Shown here piece after piece: positions 42,842 to 53,833 of a DNA stretch of 64,000 nucleotides. Made by a program: the position numbers and the translations under genes. The stretch lies in the NCBI GenBank assembly GCA_025094145.1, contig JALLLS010000006.1, forward strand, positions 372,001 to 436,000, given 5' to 3'. The notes under the pieces were generated by a model. The model was not told the origin of the DNA. It did not search any database and saw only the letters and a list, made by a program, of their open reading frames with translations. The DNA comes from Spinellus fusiger. Lineage: Eukaryota > Mucoromycota > Mucoromycetes > Mucorales > Phycomycetaceae. Numbering within the stretch: the stretch's first letter is position 1; each line of letters starts with the position of its first letter.

Positions 42842-45800
42842 TTATTGACTGATCATATCATAAAGAAGATCAAGCAAAGTGGCTGTAGACCAAGCCTGGG
42901 TCTCACACGAATCCCAACACTTCTCACCACTCTTGTTGGTCAATTCCACCAATCCACACCAAGGAGAGGTAATGATTTGTTCGCGGTGAGGACGCAGAAT
43001 GCGAGAAATCTCATGTTTAGAAAGAGCACCAAACTTGTAGGCAGCACGAAGATAGAACCCAGTCTGCCATAACCATTCAGGTCCTTGGTGGTAGTTGCGT
43101 CCCTTGGCCACTTTAAAGTCATCCGAGTCGTTGCTGTTATCATAATAAGGACGGTACTCTTGATCAGCAGGATCCAATGTGCACATGCCAAGAGGTCCCA
43201 ATAATACTTCTTTAGCAAACAAAAGACATTCAGTGGCGTGTTTCTTGTCGAACAGTTCGGGAGCTACTGCCATGGCGATGGGGAAGTTGGAGCGGAATTG
43301 GTATTCAGTGTAGGGTTGAACAGCTCTCCAGACATCCTTGTAAATACCACGACGATGGATGATACGAGGATCCACTGCATATTGGCTGTCTTCAGAGGCA
43401 TCTATAGAATACACAATGGATCAGCCTTGTTTCTTTATCTATCTATTTGTCTGTCTGTCTGTTTGTTTATCTGTCTCCATCAACAGTGGATGGATCTGCT
43501 CATGTTTGCTTACCTTTGGGCACATAGTAGATCTTTTCAAAGTTCTTCTGGAGAAGATCATTCCAGTGCTGGTATGTAATCATCTTGCCATGCACCTTTA
43601 CGCCCTCCCATCTAAACTGTTTCTTCTTCTGCAATTCCAAAACAAATCTCAATGCACTCTTCAACAGACCAGTGATCTCGATAGGAGCCCCATTGCGAGA
43701 CGTCCCAGGCACACCCTTATTATGGGCCTTTTCACTCTCTCCCATCTTGTCCATCCATGTCCCACAATTGAACTCATTGCCACCCACCAACACACCCGTT
43801 TCCCAATCCACATTAATATCAACATCAAAGCCTCTGTCTTGCATCTGCCGATCAATGGCCTCTCCTGCATTGTACTCTCGGAAATGAATGCCCTGAGCAT
43901 GTCGCTGCAGAACTTCCTGCATGATCTCGGCCAAAGTGGAGGCATACTGATACCCTTCCTCAACAGGAACAAACTGATCGTCCTTGGGGAACCGACGCAG
44001 AACCTTTTCAGAAAGCAGCTTGGGACCATTGGGGGCCAACAGGTAGTAATCCTGAATGGCCTGCATGAAAAACCACACTGCATCGCGTGCATTGTAACGA
44101 GGCACCCGCACCGAGTCCAGCAGGTTGGGGATCAGGCCGTGCTTGAGTGAGCTGGCAAACGACAGGAGATGGTCTCTGGCGGCCGAGAACTGGCCTGTCA
44201 CAAGAAAGAGGCCGCGCATCGAAATAAATGTGTCGCGTCCCCAGGTACGGAAGGCGCCGGTGGTGAAGTGGGGCAGACCGGCTGCCAGACAGGGGGTGCT
44301 GCGAGTAGGGTGCAGGGCTGTGGAGGGCACTGTGCCGTGCAGCTGGACACTGGTCATGGCGAGTTGGTGGGTGAAGGGATCTCCTTGGAGGTGGATCCAT
44401 GGAGACATGAGCGACAGGGCACGGGCGTACACCTTGTCGTAGGCTGTTTGGAGTGTCATGGCAAAGTATTTTGGGACAAGGAAGTCGGGCATTTGTTTGA
44501 CCAGCTCGAATCTGGAAGAGAACCATTCATGAAGAGGGCCAAGATGGAGCGATGCGTTCCTTTGGTGGGAGAGACGGTCGCTGACATAGTCCAGCATCCA
44601 CTTTCCTGCTCTCAGGTTATCACACATGGGGTGGCCAAGGTCGTTGTTGGTGATGATGGGGACAAGCACCGACATGAATCCCTGGAGACCCGCATAGACA
44701 AGTTTGCCGTGGCGGGGGATGGCATAGATGCCATGGCCACCGGTGGCATCCATCTCTTCTCCTTCACTGCGGTACAGGACGACATTGCAGTCCAGCAGAG
44801 TAAAGTCCTTTAGGACAGCATCCTCCATGGTGGTGATGAGACTGCGGACGTGTCGGTAGGTATTGCCGATGGATGTCTTGATCACATAGACCGAGCCAGG
44901 GGGGAACACATCAGGAAGCACGACCTGTGTGTAGTCGCCCTTGTCGTCTTCCTGCTGCAACATGACGGGAGGAGACAGGTGCTCCACATGGGTGGGCAGA
45001 CCACTCAGCACCTTGGTGTCCACTGCAGTGCTGCCCTTGATGCCGAGAGAGGCACCCAACACAAACTCTGTCTTTGTTCTATGCAGCTTGATGGGGGAAA
45101 TGCCTGTGGATGCATTGGGGAAGGCAGTGCGGGCAATCAACAGGTAGCCCTCCTGGGAGCCAGGGTGCTGGCGGTGGACCAGCAGGTAGTCGTTCTCCTG
45201 ATGGACATGGACCTCGCTGTATCCCTCAATGGACATCTTCAAGTGCAGCTTCTGCAATTGGTGCTTGATGTCGACAATGCCTGCAGCAGCAGCAGTTCTT
45301 GGTGCATAGAGACGACGTTCACTGACGAGGTTCAGATGGTAAGGGTAGACCTCATCGTATCCCTTGACACTACCAGTAGCACAGTCTGAAAAGGCCACCA
45401 CAGCAGCATTGGGGAGAGTGTCTTGGGCCAGTCTCTTCTGGAAGGGAGTCTCGTTGTCATGGGTGCAGTCCATGAACAGGGCGCGTGGCGTGCTACCATG
45501 GGACACGGGAATGGAGTAGACCTGCTCGAACCCACTGCGGTTGTAAGGCACACACTTCCAGGTCATGTCCTGGTCCATGCTTCCGACAGGCTTCCCACCA
45601 TGGCGATGGACAAGACGTGACAGTTCATGGGTGTCCCAGGCCTGCATGGCCTCTCTGACCAGGGAGTGGATGCCCAGGCGCGACACAAAGAGGTTGTCCT
45701 TTTCGGGGGATCCAGTGAACAGCTCAGCGAGCACATAGAGGTCGGGCTGGATGGCACGGGCAGCATCCAAAAGATACTCGGCGACATGAAGGGGTGTGGA

Positions 45801-48259
45801 ATGGCAGTTGTCGATGCGGATGCCCTGGAAGAGGCGGGCAATGTGTTCGGTGTACGTGCGCATGTGGTTCCATAGCCAGGGATTTTCCTTGGGGGAAGCT
45901 CCGTAGCGAAGTTTCACACAATCACCCCACACAATCACCTCACGACGGAAGTAGGCCTTGGACTCAGGACCGGCAAAGTCCAGCATGGGATCTGCATTCC
46001 ATATCCAGCCATTGTTGACCAGCTGCATGCTTCCTGGAGGATGGGGTTGTTTGGATTCCAGACGTGTGAAGTAAGTTTCTACAATAGGGGCACTTGAGCA
46101 AGAAGGGTGAGTGTTCCTTCCATCACAACAGACATTCAATAGAATAGAGTAGAATAGAATAGAGTAGAATGGAGTAGAGTAGAATGGAGTAGAGTAGAAT
46201 AGAGTAGAATAGAATAGAGTAGAATAGAATAGAGTAGAATAGAGTAGAATAGAGTAGAATAGAATAAAATAGAATAAAATAGAATAGATAGGATTTACCT
46301 CTTTGTGATTTCTCCCAGCTTGGGTCCGTGGTCATCGAGACGCGTAAACACAAGACGCTGCTTGATGTTCTCCAACGCCACCTTGATATCTTCATCGTAT
46401 GTCTTGTAAAAGGGCAGATTGTACTCATCCAGCAGACGGCCCAGTGTCTCCACCAACACCACCTCCTTTCCCTGTGTCTCCTTGATCGAGGTCATGCCAT
46501 GCAAGGCCAGCACCAAGGACAGAGCGTGAGAAATATCAAGTGACTTGTGGAAACGTTCCCCAAGGTTTCCAGAAGAGATAGCATCTTGACCCAGCAGATC
46601 AGCCTGCTCTTTGAAAGACAGTTGGCCAAGGGTGGACTGTTTCAAGTAGTGCTGGGGGTCGCACTTTGCCTTGGACGCAAGGGCCTTCTCAAACAGCTTC
46701 TTCTGAGCAGCCACAGCCACAACAAAGTACTCGTACAGCCTCAACTCTGGGACTGTGTTCTGGGTAGCATAGGCCATGATGCGGTCCACATCCCCCGGAC
46801 TTGATATTCTGGATGGCAGCCCCAATGCACCCAGGTTCTCTGAGAGGGCGACAAAGGCGGTGTCGAGCTCATAGGCAGGCACAAGATGAGGAGATGTGTG
46901 AAGGTTGTAGCCTTTGATAATATTGGACAGAGCCCATTGGATGGTAAATGAAAAGAAATAGGTGTCTATCTGCATGGGCTATCGTAAAACTCACCTGCTT
47001 CAGGGTGCTCCAGTAGAAAGGGAGAGTCGTTGCTTGTGTGGTTCCAAACAACATCAGATAGACACAGAATGCCATGTTTTGTCTGCACTGTTTCCATAAG
47101 AGTACGAATAATGGCCGCCTTTTCTTGGGGCGATTTCTTCATGTCCTTGGCATCAAACAGATCATCTGCATAGGACAAAGGATCACTGATGCTGTAGGGT
47201 GAATCAGAAGATCCTCTCTTCTGCATGGGCACAAAGTGGATCATGTTATAGCCAGAATGCTGTATCAGGTTCAGCTGGTCCTTCCAACGAGACACAGGCC
47301 CCATCCATTTTGGCACAACAGACAGCACCATCAGGGCATCCAAAGGCAGTGGTTTTTTGCCTTGAGAGGTCTGAACCTGAAGTCTCGGTTCGGCGACAAT
47401 AAACCCGGAGAGTGAAACACGGAGAGCATTGTGGACAGAAGTGTATTCTACGTAGTATTCATAGACACCTGGTGTTGTGTAGGTGATGTCGCAGTAGGCA
47501 CCCAACAGCTTCTCATCCCGTTCAAATCTACACAAGGGCAAGGCAAGGGTTATTTCTCCATATATATATACAAAGAAGAAGGAAAAAGGAAAAAGGAAAA
47601 AGGAAAAAGGAACGGGTTTTCTCATCCTCCATCGAAACAACGACTTACGGAACAGCATGAAACACATCTCTTACAAATGTCCTATAAACACAACAAGCCC
47701 GTTAGTCCGACTCATGAAAGGAGAATTAGAAGCACCCAATTACCCTTGAATGGGGTAGTTTGTGTGGAGGGTTGGCCTTCCACCTGCTGCCAATGTACCC
47801 GTCTTGAGGACAAAGCGAATGAGGGTGGTCTGTTCTGTGAGCGGAATACGAATGTACTAGAGAACACAGGTAGATGAGTGACTATCGACTCACTTGGTCA
47901 TAAGAAAGGGGAAAGAGGCTATTCTCCCACCACAAACACAAGTCACTTACTGCCATGGAGGTGTCTTGAGGAGATCCATCGTCTCCTAGTGTCACTGTAT
48001 AGAGGAATGGCACTTTTGGATCAATGACCCGTGTTGCCTTTGTGTTGGCACTGGTGGCATCCAACAAGGCAGCAGCGGGCTTTGGGGTGGATTTGACTTC
48101 GTTTTTAGCCAAGGAGGTGGAGGTGGATCTTGAGGGTGATTTTGGCTTTTTGCCTTGAGAACGCTTGGCTTCGTGCTTTGATTCGCCCTGGGACCTTGAT
48201 ACCATCGTAGTTCCGCCTTTAAGAAGAGAAGAGAGAATAGGGAAAATGGAAAGCGACAT
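42842..48259 (-). CDS. GDB1: Glycogen debranching enzyme (4-alpha-glucanotransferase / amylo-1,6-glucosidase)
   Basis: Seven exons (48259-47951, 47856-47744, 47681-47649, 47527-46995, 46911-46299, 46116-43514, 43401-42842) give 1587 residues, close to the eukaryotic length of about 1530. The bifunctional cytosolic enzyme moves maltotriosyl units and then hydrolyses the alpha-1,6 stub during glycogen breakdown. The GH13 transferase half has SDVVWNHTSNDSPF, GIRIDNCHSTP (Asp636), VLAELFTGS (Glu665) and FMDCTHDNETP. The GH133 glucosidase half has TTGAFRTWGRDTF (about residue 1160), ARDAVWFFMQAIQDYY, VGGNEFNCGTWMDKMGES and, at the end, DPRIIHRRGIYKDV and SPWCGLVELTNKSG. The first about 75 residues are an unusual Lys/Ser/Thr-rich extension; Met19 (MVSRSQGES) is an alternative start. 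Exon 3 has only 33 nt. One intron contains a minisatellite. All splice sites are GT-AG. Confidence 0.96.
46140..46289. repeat. AGAATAGAGT minisatellite inside a debranching-enzyme intron
   Basis: About 150 bp of AGAAT and AGAGT pentamers, mostly as the decamer AGAATAGAGT. It fills most of the 182-nt intron at 46117-46298, which is about three times longer than the other introns of the gene. The repeat is purine-rich on the plus strand, so the pre-mRNA carries a pyrimidine-rich tract. Confidence 0.9.
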
Positions 48260-49668
48260 TGAGTTTTATACGGAAAACAAAAATAAAATAAAAAATACAA
48301 TAAAAAATACAACGAAAAAATAAAAAATAAAAAATAGAAAATAAAAAGCGTCTTCCGAGAGGTCTCCTTTTAAAAGAGTGCATGGTTGTGTCTTGTTGCT
48401 GTTGTTCGTTGGCAAAGGAACATGGCTTGTGCTTTTAGGTGGAATGCATTCACACAGAGTGACTCTCTTTCATAAATGTCCATCATGGATATAAATACAT
48501 TATGCTTTTTTATTATTATTATTATTATTATCAAGGGGAATCCTGTCTCAGAGTGTTGTGAGTGTTCTCTGTTTCTGCTTCTGCTTCTGCTTCTGCTTCT
48601 GCTTCTGCTTCTGCTTCTATTGTTTCTATTTCTATTGTTTCTATTTCTGCTTCTGCTGCATGTTCTGAGACTGACATTGCCATTGGGAGGATGAGGAGGA
48701 GAGGGGAGAGGGGTTCATCCTTCTTACGTGGCTTCTCAACTGGCTTATTGATTGGCTCTTTGAAACTGGCCTTCTTGGAGTGGCTTCTTTATTGGGCTGT
48801 TATCATGATCTTCTTCAAGATAAGCTTGGGTCATACAAGAATGGATTTCAGGGCATCAAAAGTGGCCATTAGGATTACCAAATACAACCCCAGTCACTGT
48901 CCATTCTACTCTTCTGTGATACACTCTTAACTGGATGTGTCCCTCTTGTCCCACCCACTCAATTCAGTGGCTGGAAAACGGAAGGGAAAGTGGACGGAAT
49001 CACTAAGGTCCGATACAGGCTGATGTCGTCTTGACTGCATTTCTACGTCATATGAAGAGTAAAGAATAGAAATAAAATAACAATAGTATAGTGGTAATAG
49101 TAGTAATAGTGGTAATAAACAGTAATAACAGTAATAAAAATGGCAGGTAAGAAGTAGACTTTTTGTTGATAGATCAGAAAAAAAGGGAATAAAACAGGAA
49201 ACCAGCACCCGAGAGAAGCAAAAGTGCTTTTTTGGGGTGGATAAAACATTGTCACACTTCCTCACTCGCATTGATGGGAAAGGGGGTTTCTACTTTTCCT
49301 TATCCCTTGGACAAAACAGGCCAGTGTGGGCAAACTAGATATTGAAGCTGAGTGGATGGGTAGATGCATGGATGTTTGCATGTTGTACAGTGTAAAATCA
49401 GACTCTGTAGTTATAGAGTAATTATAGAGTAGTTATCTGTAATTATAGAGTAATTATCTGTAATTATCTGTAATTATAGAGTATGTTATAGAATAGTTAT
49501 AGAGTAATTACCTGCAATTACCTGTATTTACCTGCAATTACCTGCAATTATAGATTAATAGACTATAGAGCTGTTTCAGTGGGCTTTGGGCGGAGAATCA
49601 CCTGACAAAATAAACATGAGTGTGCATTCTAGACACTCGTTCTTATTCTTATTCCTCACGTAGAAACT
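48260..49668. other. Divergent intergenic region with microsatellites
   Basis: Between the debranching-enzyme start and the OTU gene start. It holds a (TTA)n run at 48510-48530, a (TTCTGC)n run at 48572-48616, and AATTATAGAGT/AATTACCTGC repeats at 49408-49552. An open frame of about 120 codons at 48562-48930 is built partly on the TTCTGC repeat and I do not accept it as a gene. Confidence 0.4.
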
Positions 49669-51177
49669 ATGAGTGTGCCAGAAGGACTTGTAGAAGTAGC
49701 TGCCAGCGTAGCCACAACAGCACCCGAGACTGTTCTTTCTCCAGCCATCAACACAGAGACAGGGCTAGAAGGACTGCTGGACAGACACAGAGTAGAACAA
49801 CGCAACTTACAGACCACAATTGCTGCCCTCCATAAATCAGTGCCAAAGAGTGATAAGCGTAAGAAAAGAGCAGTAGCCTCAAGAATCGTTGAGCTAGAAT
49901 ATGCACTACGTACACAACAAGAGAAGGAGCTTGCCCAGTTAAAGGCCCTTGAGTCAGGAGAAGAGTCTGTTTCTACAGAGGTATTGTTTCATAAAGAAGA
50001 AAAAGTGCAGTAGTGACAGGTGGAGGGCTCTCCCTTTTCTTTCTGTAGGAAGCAGACGATGGGATCTCATTGGAAAGACTCAGCATGCTCACAGTAGATA
50101 AGCCCATTGCTCCTCTCTCCTCTCCTGCTCTCCCCTCTCCTGTAAAAAGAAAGGTCAACAAACATGACCTCAAGAAACTACGCAGAGAGGCAGACATAGA
50201 ACGGAGGCAGACCGAAGCAGAAAAGGAGGCACAGCACCAAGTGGACAAGGGTGCCACTGAGACAGAAGCTGTGAAGAGACTGTTGGTGCCTATGCACTTG
50301 GAATTGAAGCAGGTAAGTAAGAAAGAAGTCTCCTCCTTTTGCATAGTGTGGTTGCTCTTGCTTACTCGCTCTATCCACCCTTCCTTAGATCACAGCCGAT
50401 GGTCATTGGTAAGGAGAACAAGGAATAAGAAGGAAAGAAAAGGACTCATGGCAGGAGCACTAGTCTATACAACGCCATTGCTGATCAATTAGAACGTGTC
50501 TATCATGAAAAGGTAAATGTGATATAGAGCAAGGGTCATGAGAAGCACCGTCGCTGGGTGGAGTGATTTTCAGACAGATGGGATCTGCTTTGTACTGCCG
50601 TCTTTCTAGTATCAGAACAGCACAACTAACATTGCAGGATTAGTCCACCTATAAAGAGCTTCGTAATAAGGCAGCTTCTTACATAAGAGATCACCCTGAT
50701 GAATTCATACCCTTTCTCTACAACGACAATGGAGACATGTACACTACAGGTAAATGCGCTACTATGAAGGAGAGTCTGTGGTGGAATAGTACCATCACCA
50801 CCACCACCATAGTAAATCCCTTTTTCTTTTTCTTCTTTGTGTTGATCGATCTCAGAGGATCTTGAACAGTACTGCACTGCAATTGAAGAAACAGCTTGTT
50901 GGGGCGGACAGTTGGAGGTATTTTTCAATTCATTGTGCCCATAATAACTCATAATAACTAGATAGTGGCTCTCTGCAAGGCAAATCAAGTACCCATTCAT
51001 GTCATTCAAGTAGAATCTCCTCTTATTAAAGTGGGTGAAGAAGAATTCACAGGAAAATCACCTTTGATGATTGTGTAAGTGTCTTTATCTGTTATCCCTT
51101 GAACTCAGTGGATGGGTAGATACCACAAACATCTTTATTCTCTTGGTGCTCATTATAATTCACTGGTGGAGGTGTAA
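49669..51177 (+). CDS. OTU-domain cysteine protease (OTUD6/Otu2-like deubiquitinase)
   Basis: Eight exons (49669-49980, 50049-50312, 50389-50408, 50464-50512, 50644-50749, 50856-50917, 50962-51074, 51120-51177) give 327 residues. The N-terminal half is a charged coiled coil (RHRVEQRNLQTTIAALHKSV, KRKKRAVASRIVELEYALRT, HDLKKLRREADIERRQTEA), as in OTUD6B and yeast Otu2. The OTU domain starts at ITADGHCLYNAIADQLERV with Asp196 and catalytic Cys199, continues YIRDHPDEFIPFLYND, EETACWGGQLEIVALCKAN and VPIHVIQVESP, and ends with the catalytic His320 in YSLGAHYNSL. OTUD6-type enzymes cleave ubiquitin and act on translation complexes. Exon 3 has only 20 nt, and the intron after it splits the codon of the catalytic Cys (TG|T). 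Three in-frame acceptors lie close together there; the third gives the canonical DGHCLY. Confidence 0.92.
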
Positions 51178-51570
51178 ATAACACTTGGTAAGGCTTCTTT
51201 GTATGCATGGGTGAGAAGAAGCTTATTCTCTCTTTCTTCTGTTTTGTCTTGTCTTGTTTTGTTCTTTATGCATTCGTAGGTACGGACAGGCATGGAGTCA
51301 ACATTCTAGTCATAAGGAGAGAAGAATAGCTTGGCCATGTGTCTTTTTTTATATGTTTATATAAATATCTACAGTGGTTTGCAGTACTCTACTAAAGAAC
51401 GAGACACTGGCTAATGTATAGAGATGGGAGATTTGTCTTTATTTTTAGATGAATAAAGATTAAAAGATAAGTAGATGTCTACCAAGAAGTCCTGTGTCTA
51501 TAGAACCAGAGTGTGGGATTTATGAGATGTAGTGAGAAGCACCCTTTCCCCCAGAACCATAGAGATGCCA
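51178..51570. other. No gene seen
   Basis: 3' flank of the OTU gene; no recognisable feature. Confidence 0.4.
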
Positions 51571-52040
51571 ATGCAAATCTATAACACATAATGCAAATCT
51601 ATAACACATAATGCAAATCTATAACACATAATGCAAATCTATAACACATAATGCAAATCTATAACACATAATGCAAATCTATAACACATAATGCAAATCT
51701 ATAACACATAACACAGATCTATAACACATAACACAGATCTATAACACATAACACAGATCTATAACACATCATGCAAATCTATAACACATAATGCAAATCT
51801 ATAACACATAATGCAAATCTATAACACATAATGCAAATCTATAACACATAACACAGATCTATAACACATAACACAGATCTATAACACATAACACAGATCT
51901 ATAACACATCATGCAAATCTATAAACATAATGCAAATCTATAACACATAACACAGATCTATAACACATAACACAGATCTATAACACATAACACAGATCTA
52001 TAACACATCATGCAAATCTATAACACATAATGCAAATCTT
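51571..52040. repeat. 20-bp minisatellite, 24 units, two unit types
   Basis: Unit A is ATGCAAATCTATAACACATA and unit B is ACACAGATCTATAACACATA. The order is A7 B3 A4 B3 A2 B3 A2. B always occurs in blocks of exactly three, and each B block is followed by an A unit preceded by C where other units have A (ACACATC|ATGCAAAT). One A unit (from 51911) is 19 bp because of a one-base contraction. Confidence 0.95.
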
Positions 52041-52275
52041 AAGTATGACTGTACAGGGTACACAAGTGGCAGTTCATTTGTCAATTCTCCTGCAATGCAT
52101 CATGTTATTATAATTCAAGACATTCACCATCAGATTAAGGTTAAGAAAATAGCCTTTTTGTGTGCTATTGACACCAATACCTTTTGAACCTTCCTCCATC
52201 CCACAATAGAAAGCACAGACCTTTATCTATAAATATTTAGATATAAATAAAAGGTTCTATAGCAACACAGCGGTC

Positions 52276-52404
52276 CTTGTAACGTATGGATTCACTCTCT
52301 ACGTTACAAGCACACAGTAAGACGGGTCTATTCTGTTGAGATACACAACCACTCCTACTCCGAAGCTAAGCCTTTGTCTTGGGTGGGTTGCAGGTGTTTG
52401 GCTA
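52276..52404 (+). ncRNA. Candidate structured RNA / 5S-like sequence
   Basis: A GC-richer island of about 120 bp without coding potential. It opens with a perfect 10-bp stem (CTTGTAACGT at 52276-52285 and ACGTTACAAG at 52301-52310, 15-nt loop). A small hairpin GTTG/CAAC follows near 52335-52350, then an imperfect stem between CAACCACTCC (52346) and GGGTGGGTTG (52381). The segment CGAAGCTAAGC followed by CTTGGGTGGGT resembles box A and box C of 5S rRNA genes, but the spacing is about 15 nt too short and the rest does not match. It is not a functional 5S gene. It could be a degenerate 5S-derived sequence or an unrelated structured RNA. Strand is a guess. Confidence 0.25.
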
Positions 52405-52637
52405 GAAAATAAAAATAAAAATAAAAAGGCCATTCCTTGAAATAAAATGAAATCCATTCGTTTTTGCTCACGTGCAAGCTAGTGCTTTTTCTTCTTCTCT
52501 ATTTCTCTATTTCAATATCTCAATATCTCAATATTTCCATATTTATTCTTTAACCTCTCAAAATGTAAAAGTCAGCATATCGGTGTTTCATTCTTGGTTT
52601 GTCCCACTCACAAAGACCTCATCTCTCTTCTAGCCCA

Positions 52638-53638
52638 ATGTCTCGACGCTTATTTCAACTCACAACTTGCTTTTCTTTTCAACGCACTCTATCTCAAAAA
52701 CCCACCATGTCTGAAAGAGCTACTTTTGCCGCTGGTTGTTTCTGGTAGGTTTGGAGAAGAGTGGACAGGAAGAGAGACTTGTTGGCTCTGTTAGTAGGGA
52801 AATACATAAATAAAAAATAAAGGTATCTAATACAGGCTTGGGTAGGGGTGTTGAACACTTGTACAATAAACACTTTAAGCAGTATGGCATTACTACCAAA
52901 GTAGGCTATATTGGAGGTAACATTGATCATCCTTCGTACAAACAGGTAATATACAAATTGAAAGTGAAGCAAGTCTACACCAACAACACCTCATACAAAT
53001 GTCCTGTGTCTGGTGTGTAGGTGTGCACAGGCCAAACAGACCATGCTGAGGCTGTGGAAATCGTGTTTGATCCTAAGCGTATTGACTATGGCACACTCAT
53101 TGAGTTCTTTTACAAAATGCACGGTAAGCCATAGCCTCCTCCACTGCTATCCAATAGAAATACCAAGAACACCAAGTGAATTGGATGGACTGACTTGTCT
53201 TGAATACCATGGGGATCTGTTTTCTCCTTTCTAGACCCTACTACTCTTAATGCCCAAGGACCCGACAAGGGCACACAGTACCGTTCTGCCATCTTCTATC
53301 ATTCAAATGAACAGAAACAGGTGGCTGAACAGATGACAGCAAGAATACAGGAAAAGCATTACAAAGGAAAGAAGATTGTGACTGATATTGTGCCAAGTGG
53401 ACCCTTTTATGATGCTGAGACCTATCATCAGGTACTGTAGAAGAATAACGCAAAAATATAAACCTTGTCTCATTCTTTTTTCACTTGAATATTATCATAC
53501 CAAAAGCTGTACTTGGAGAATAATCCTGATGGTTATGAAGTAAGTTGATTCCACAGTTGAATTTATGCCAGAGCCTATAATAATGATTGTGTTTATTTAT
53601 TTATTTATTAGTGTCCATCCCACTTTCTTCGATGGTAG
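52638..53638 (+). CDS. MXR1: Peptide methionine sulfoxide reductase MsrA
   Basis: Six exons (52638-52744, 52846-52945, 53021-53123, 53235-53431, 53507-53539, 53612-53638) give 188 residues. MsrA reduces the S-form of methionine sulfoxide in oxidised proteins. Motifs: [15 protein letters not shown] with catalytic Cys34, [64 protein letters not shown], and a C-terminal tail ending [10 protein letters not shown] with Cys181 as possible resolving residue. The first 23 residues ([20 protein letters not shown]) look like a mitochondrial presequence, and Met24 ([10 protein letters not shown]) would give a cytosolic form, so two targeting forms are plausible. The acceptor of exon 2 must be the AG at 52845; a nearer one brings a stop. 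It is convergent with DNA2, with 195 bp between stop codons. Confidence 0.95.
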
Positions 53639-53833
53639 TTCAGTCGCCCCAGTCCTACTATAAAATAGCATTAAGAGGATAGAGAGTGCCATGACAATGG
53701 AGAGAATAAAGTTATTTTCTTTCTTTTATTTTATATAAAAAATAAATAACAGTAATAATAAAACGATAAATGTTTAAAAATGGAAGATGAAAAACAAACA
53801 TACTTTGTTGTATAAGAAGAAGAAAGGGGATGC

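Noticed and set aside
44169..45389. Long plus-strand open frames opposite the debranching enzyme
   Set aside because: Shadows of the large GC-richer exon 6; the sense protein is unambiguous.
48476..48930. Plus-strand frames with poly-Ile, poly-Leu and Ser-Ala repeats
   Set aside because: Produced by (TTA)n and (TTCTGC)n microsatellites; the remaining part has no recognisable domain.
52276..52404. Functional 5S rRNA gene
   Set aside because: Only short words resembling box A and box C match; spacing and helix I do not fit a eukaryotic 5S rRNA.
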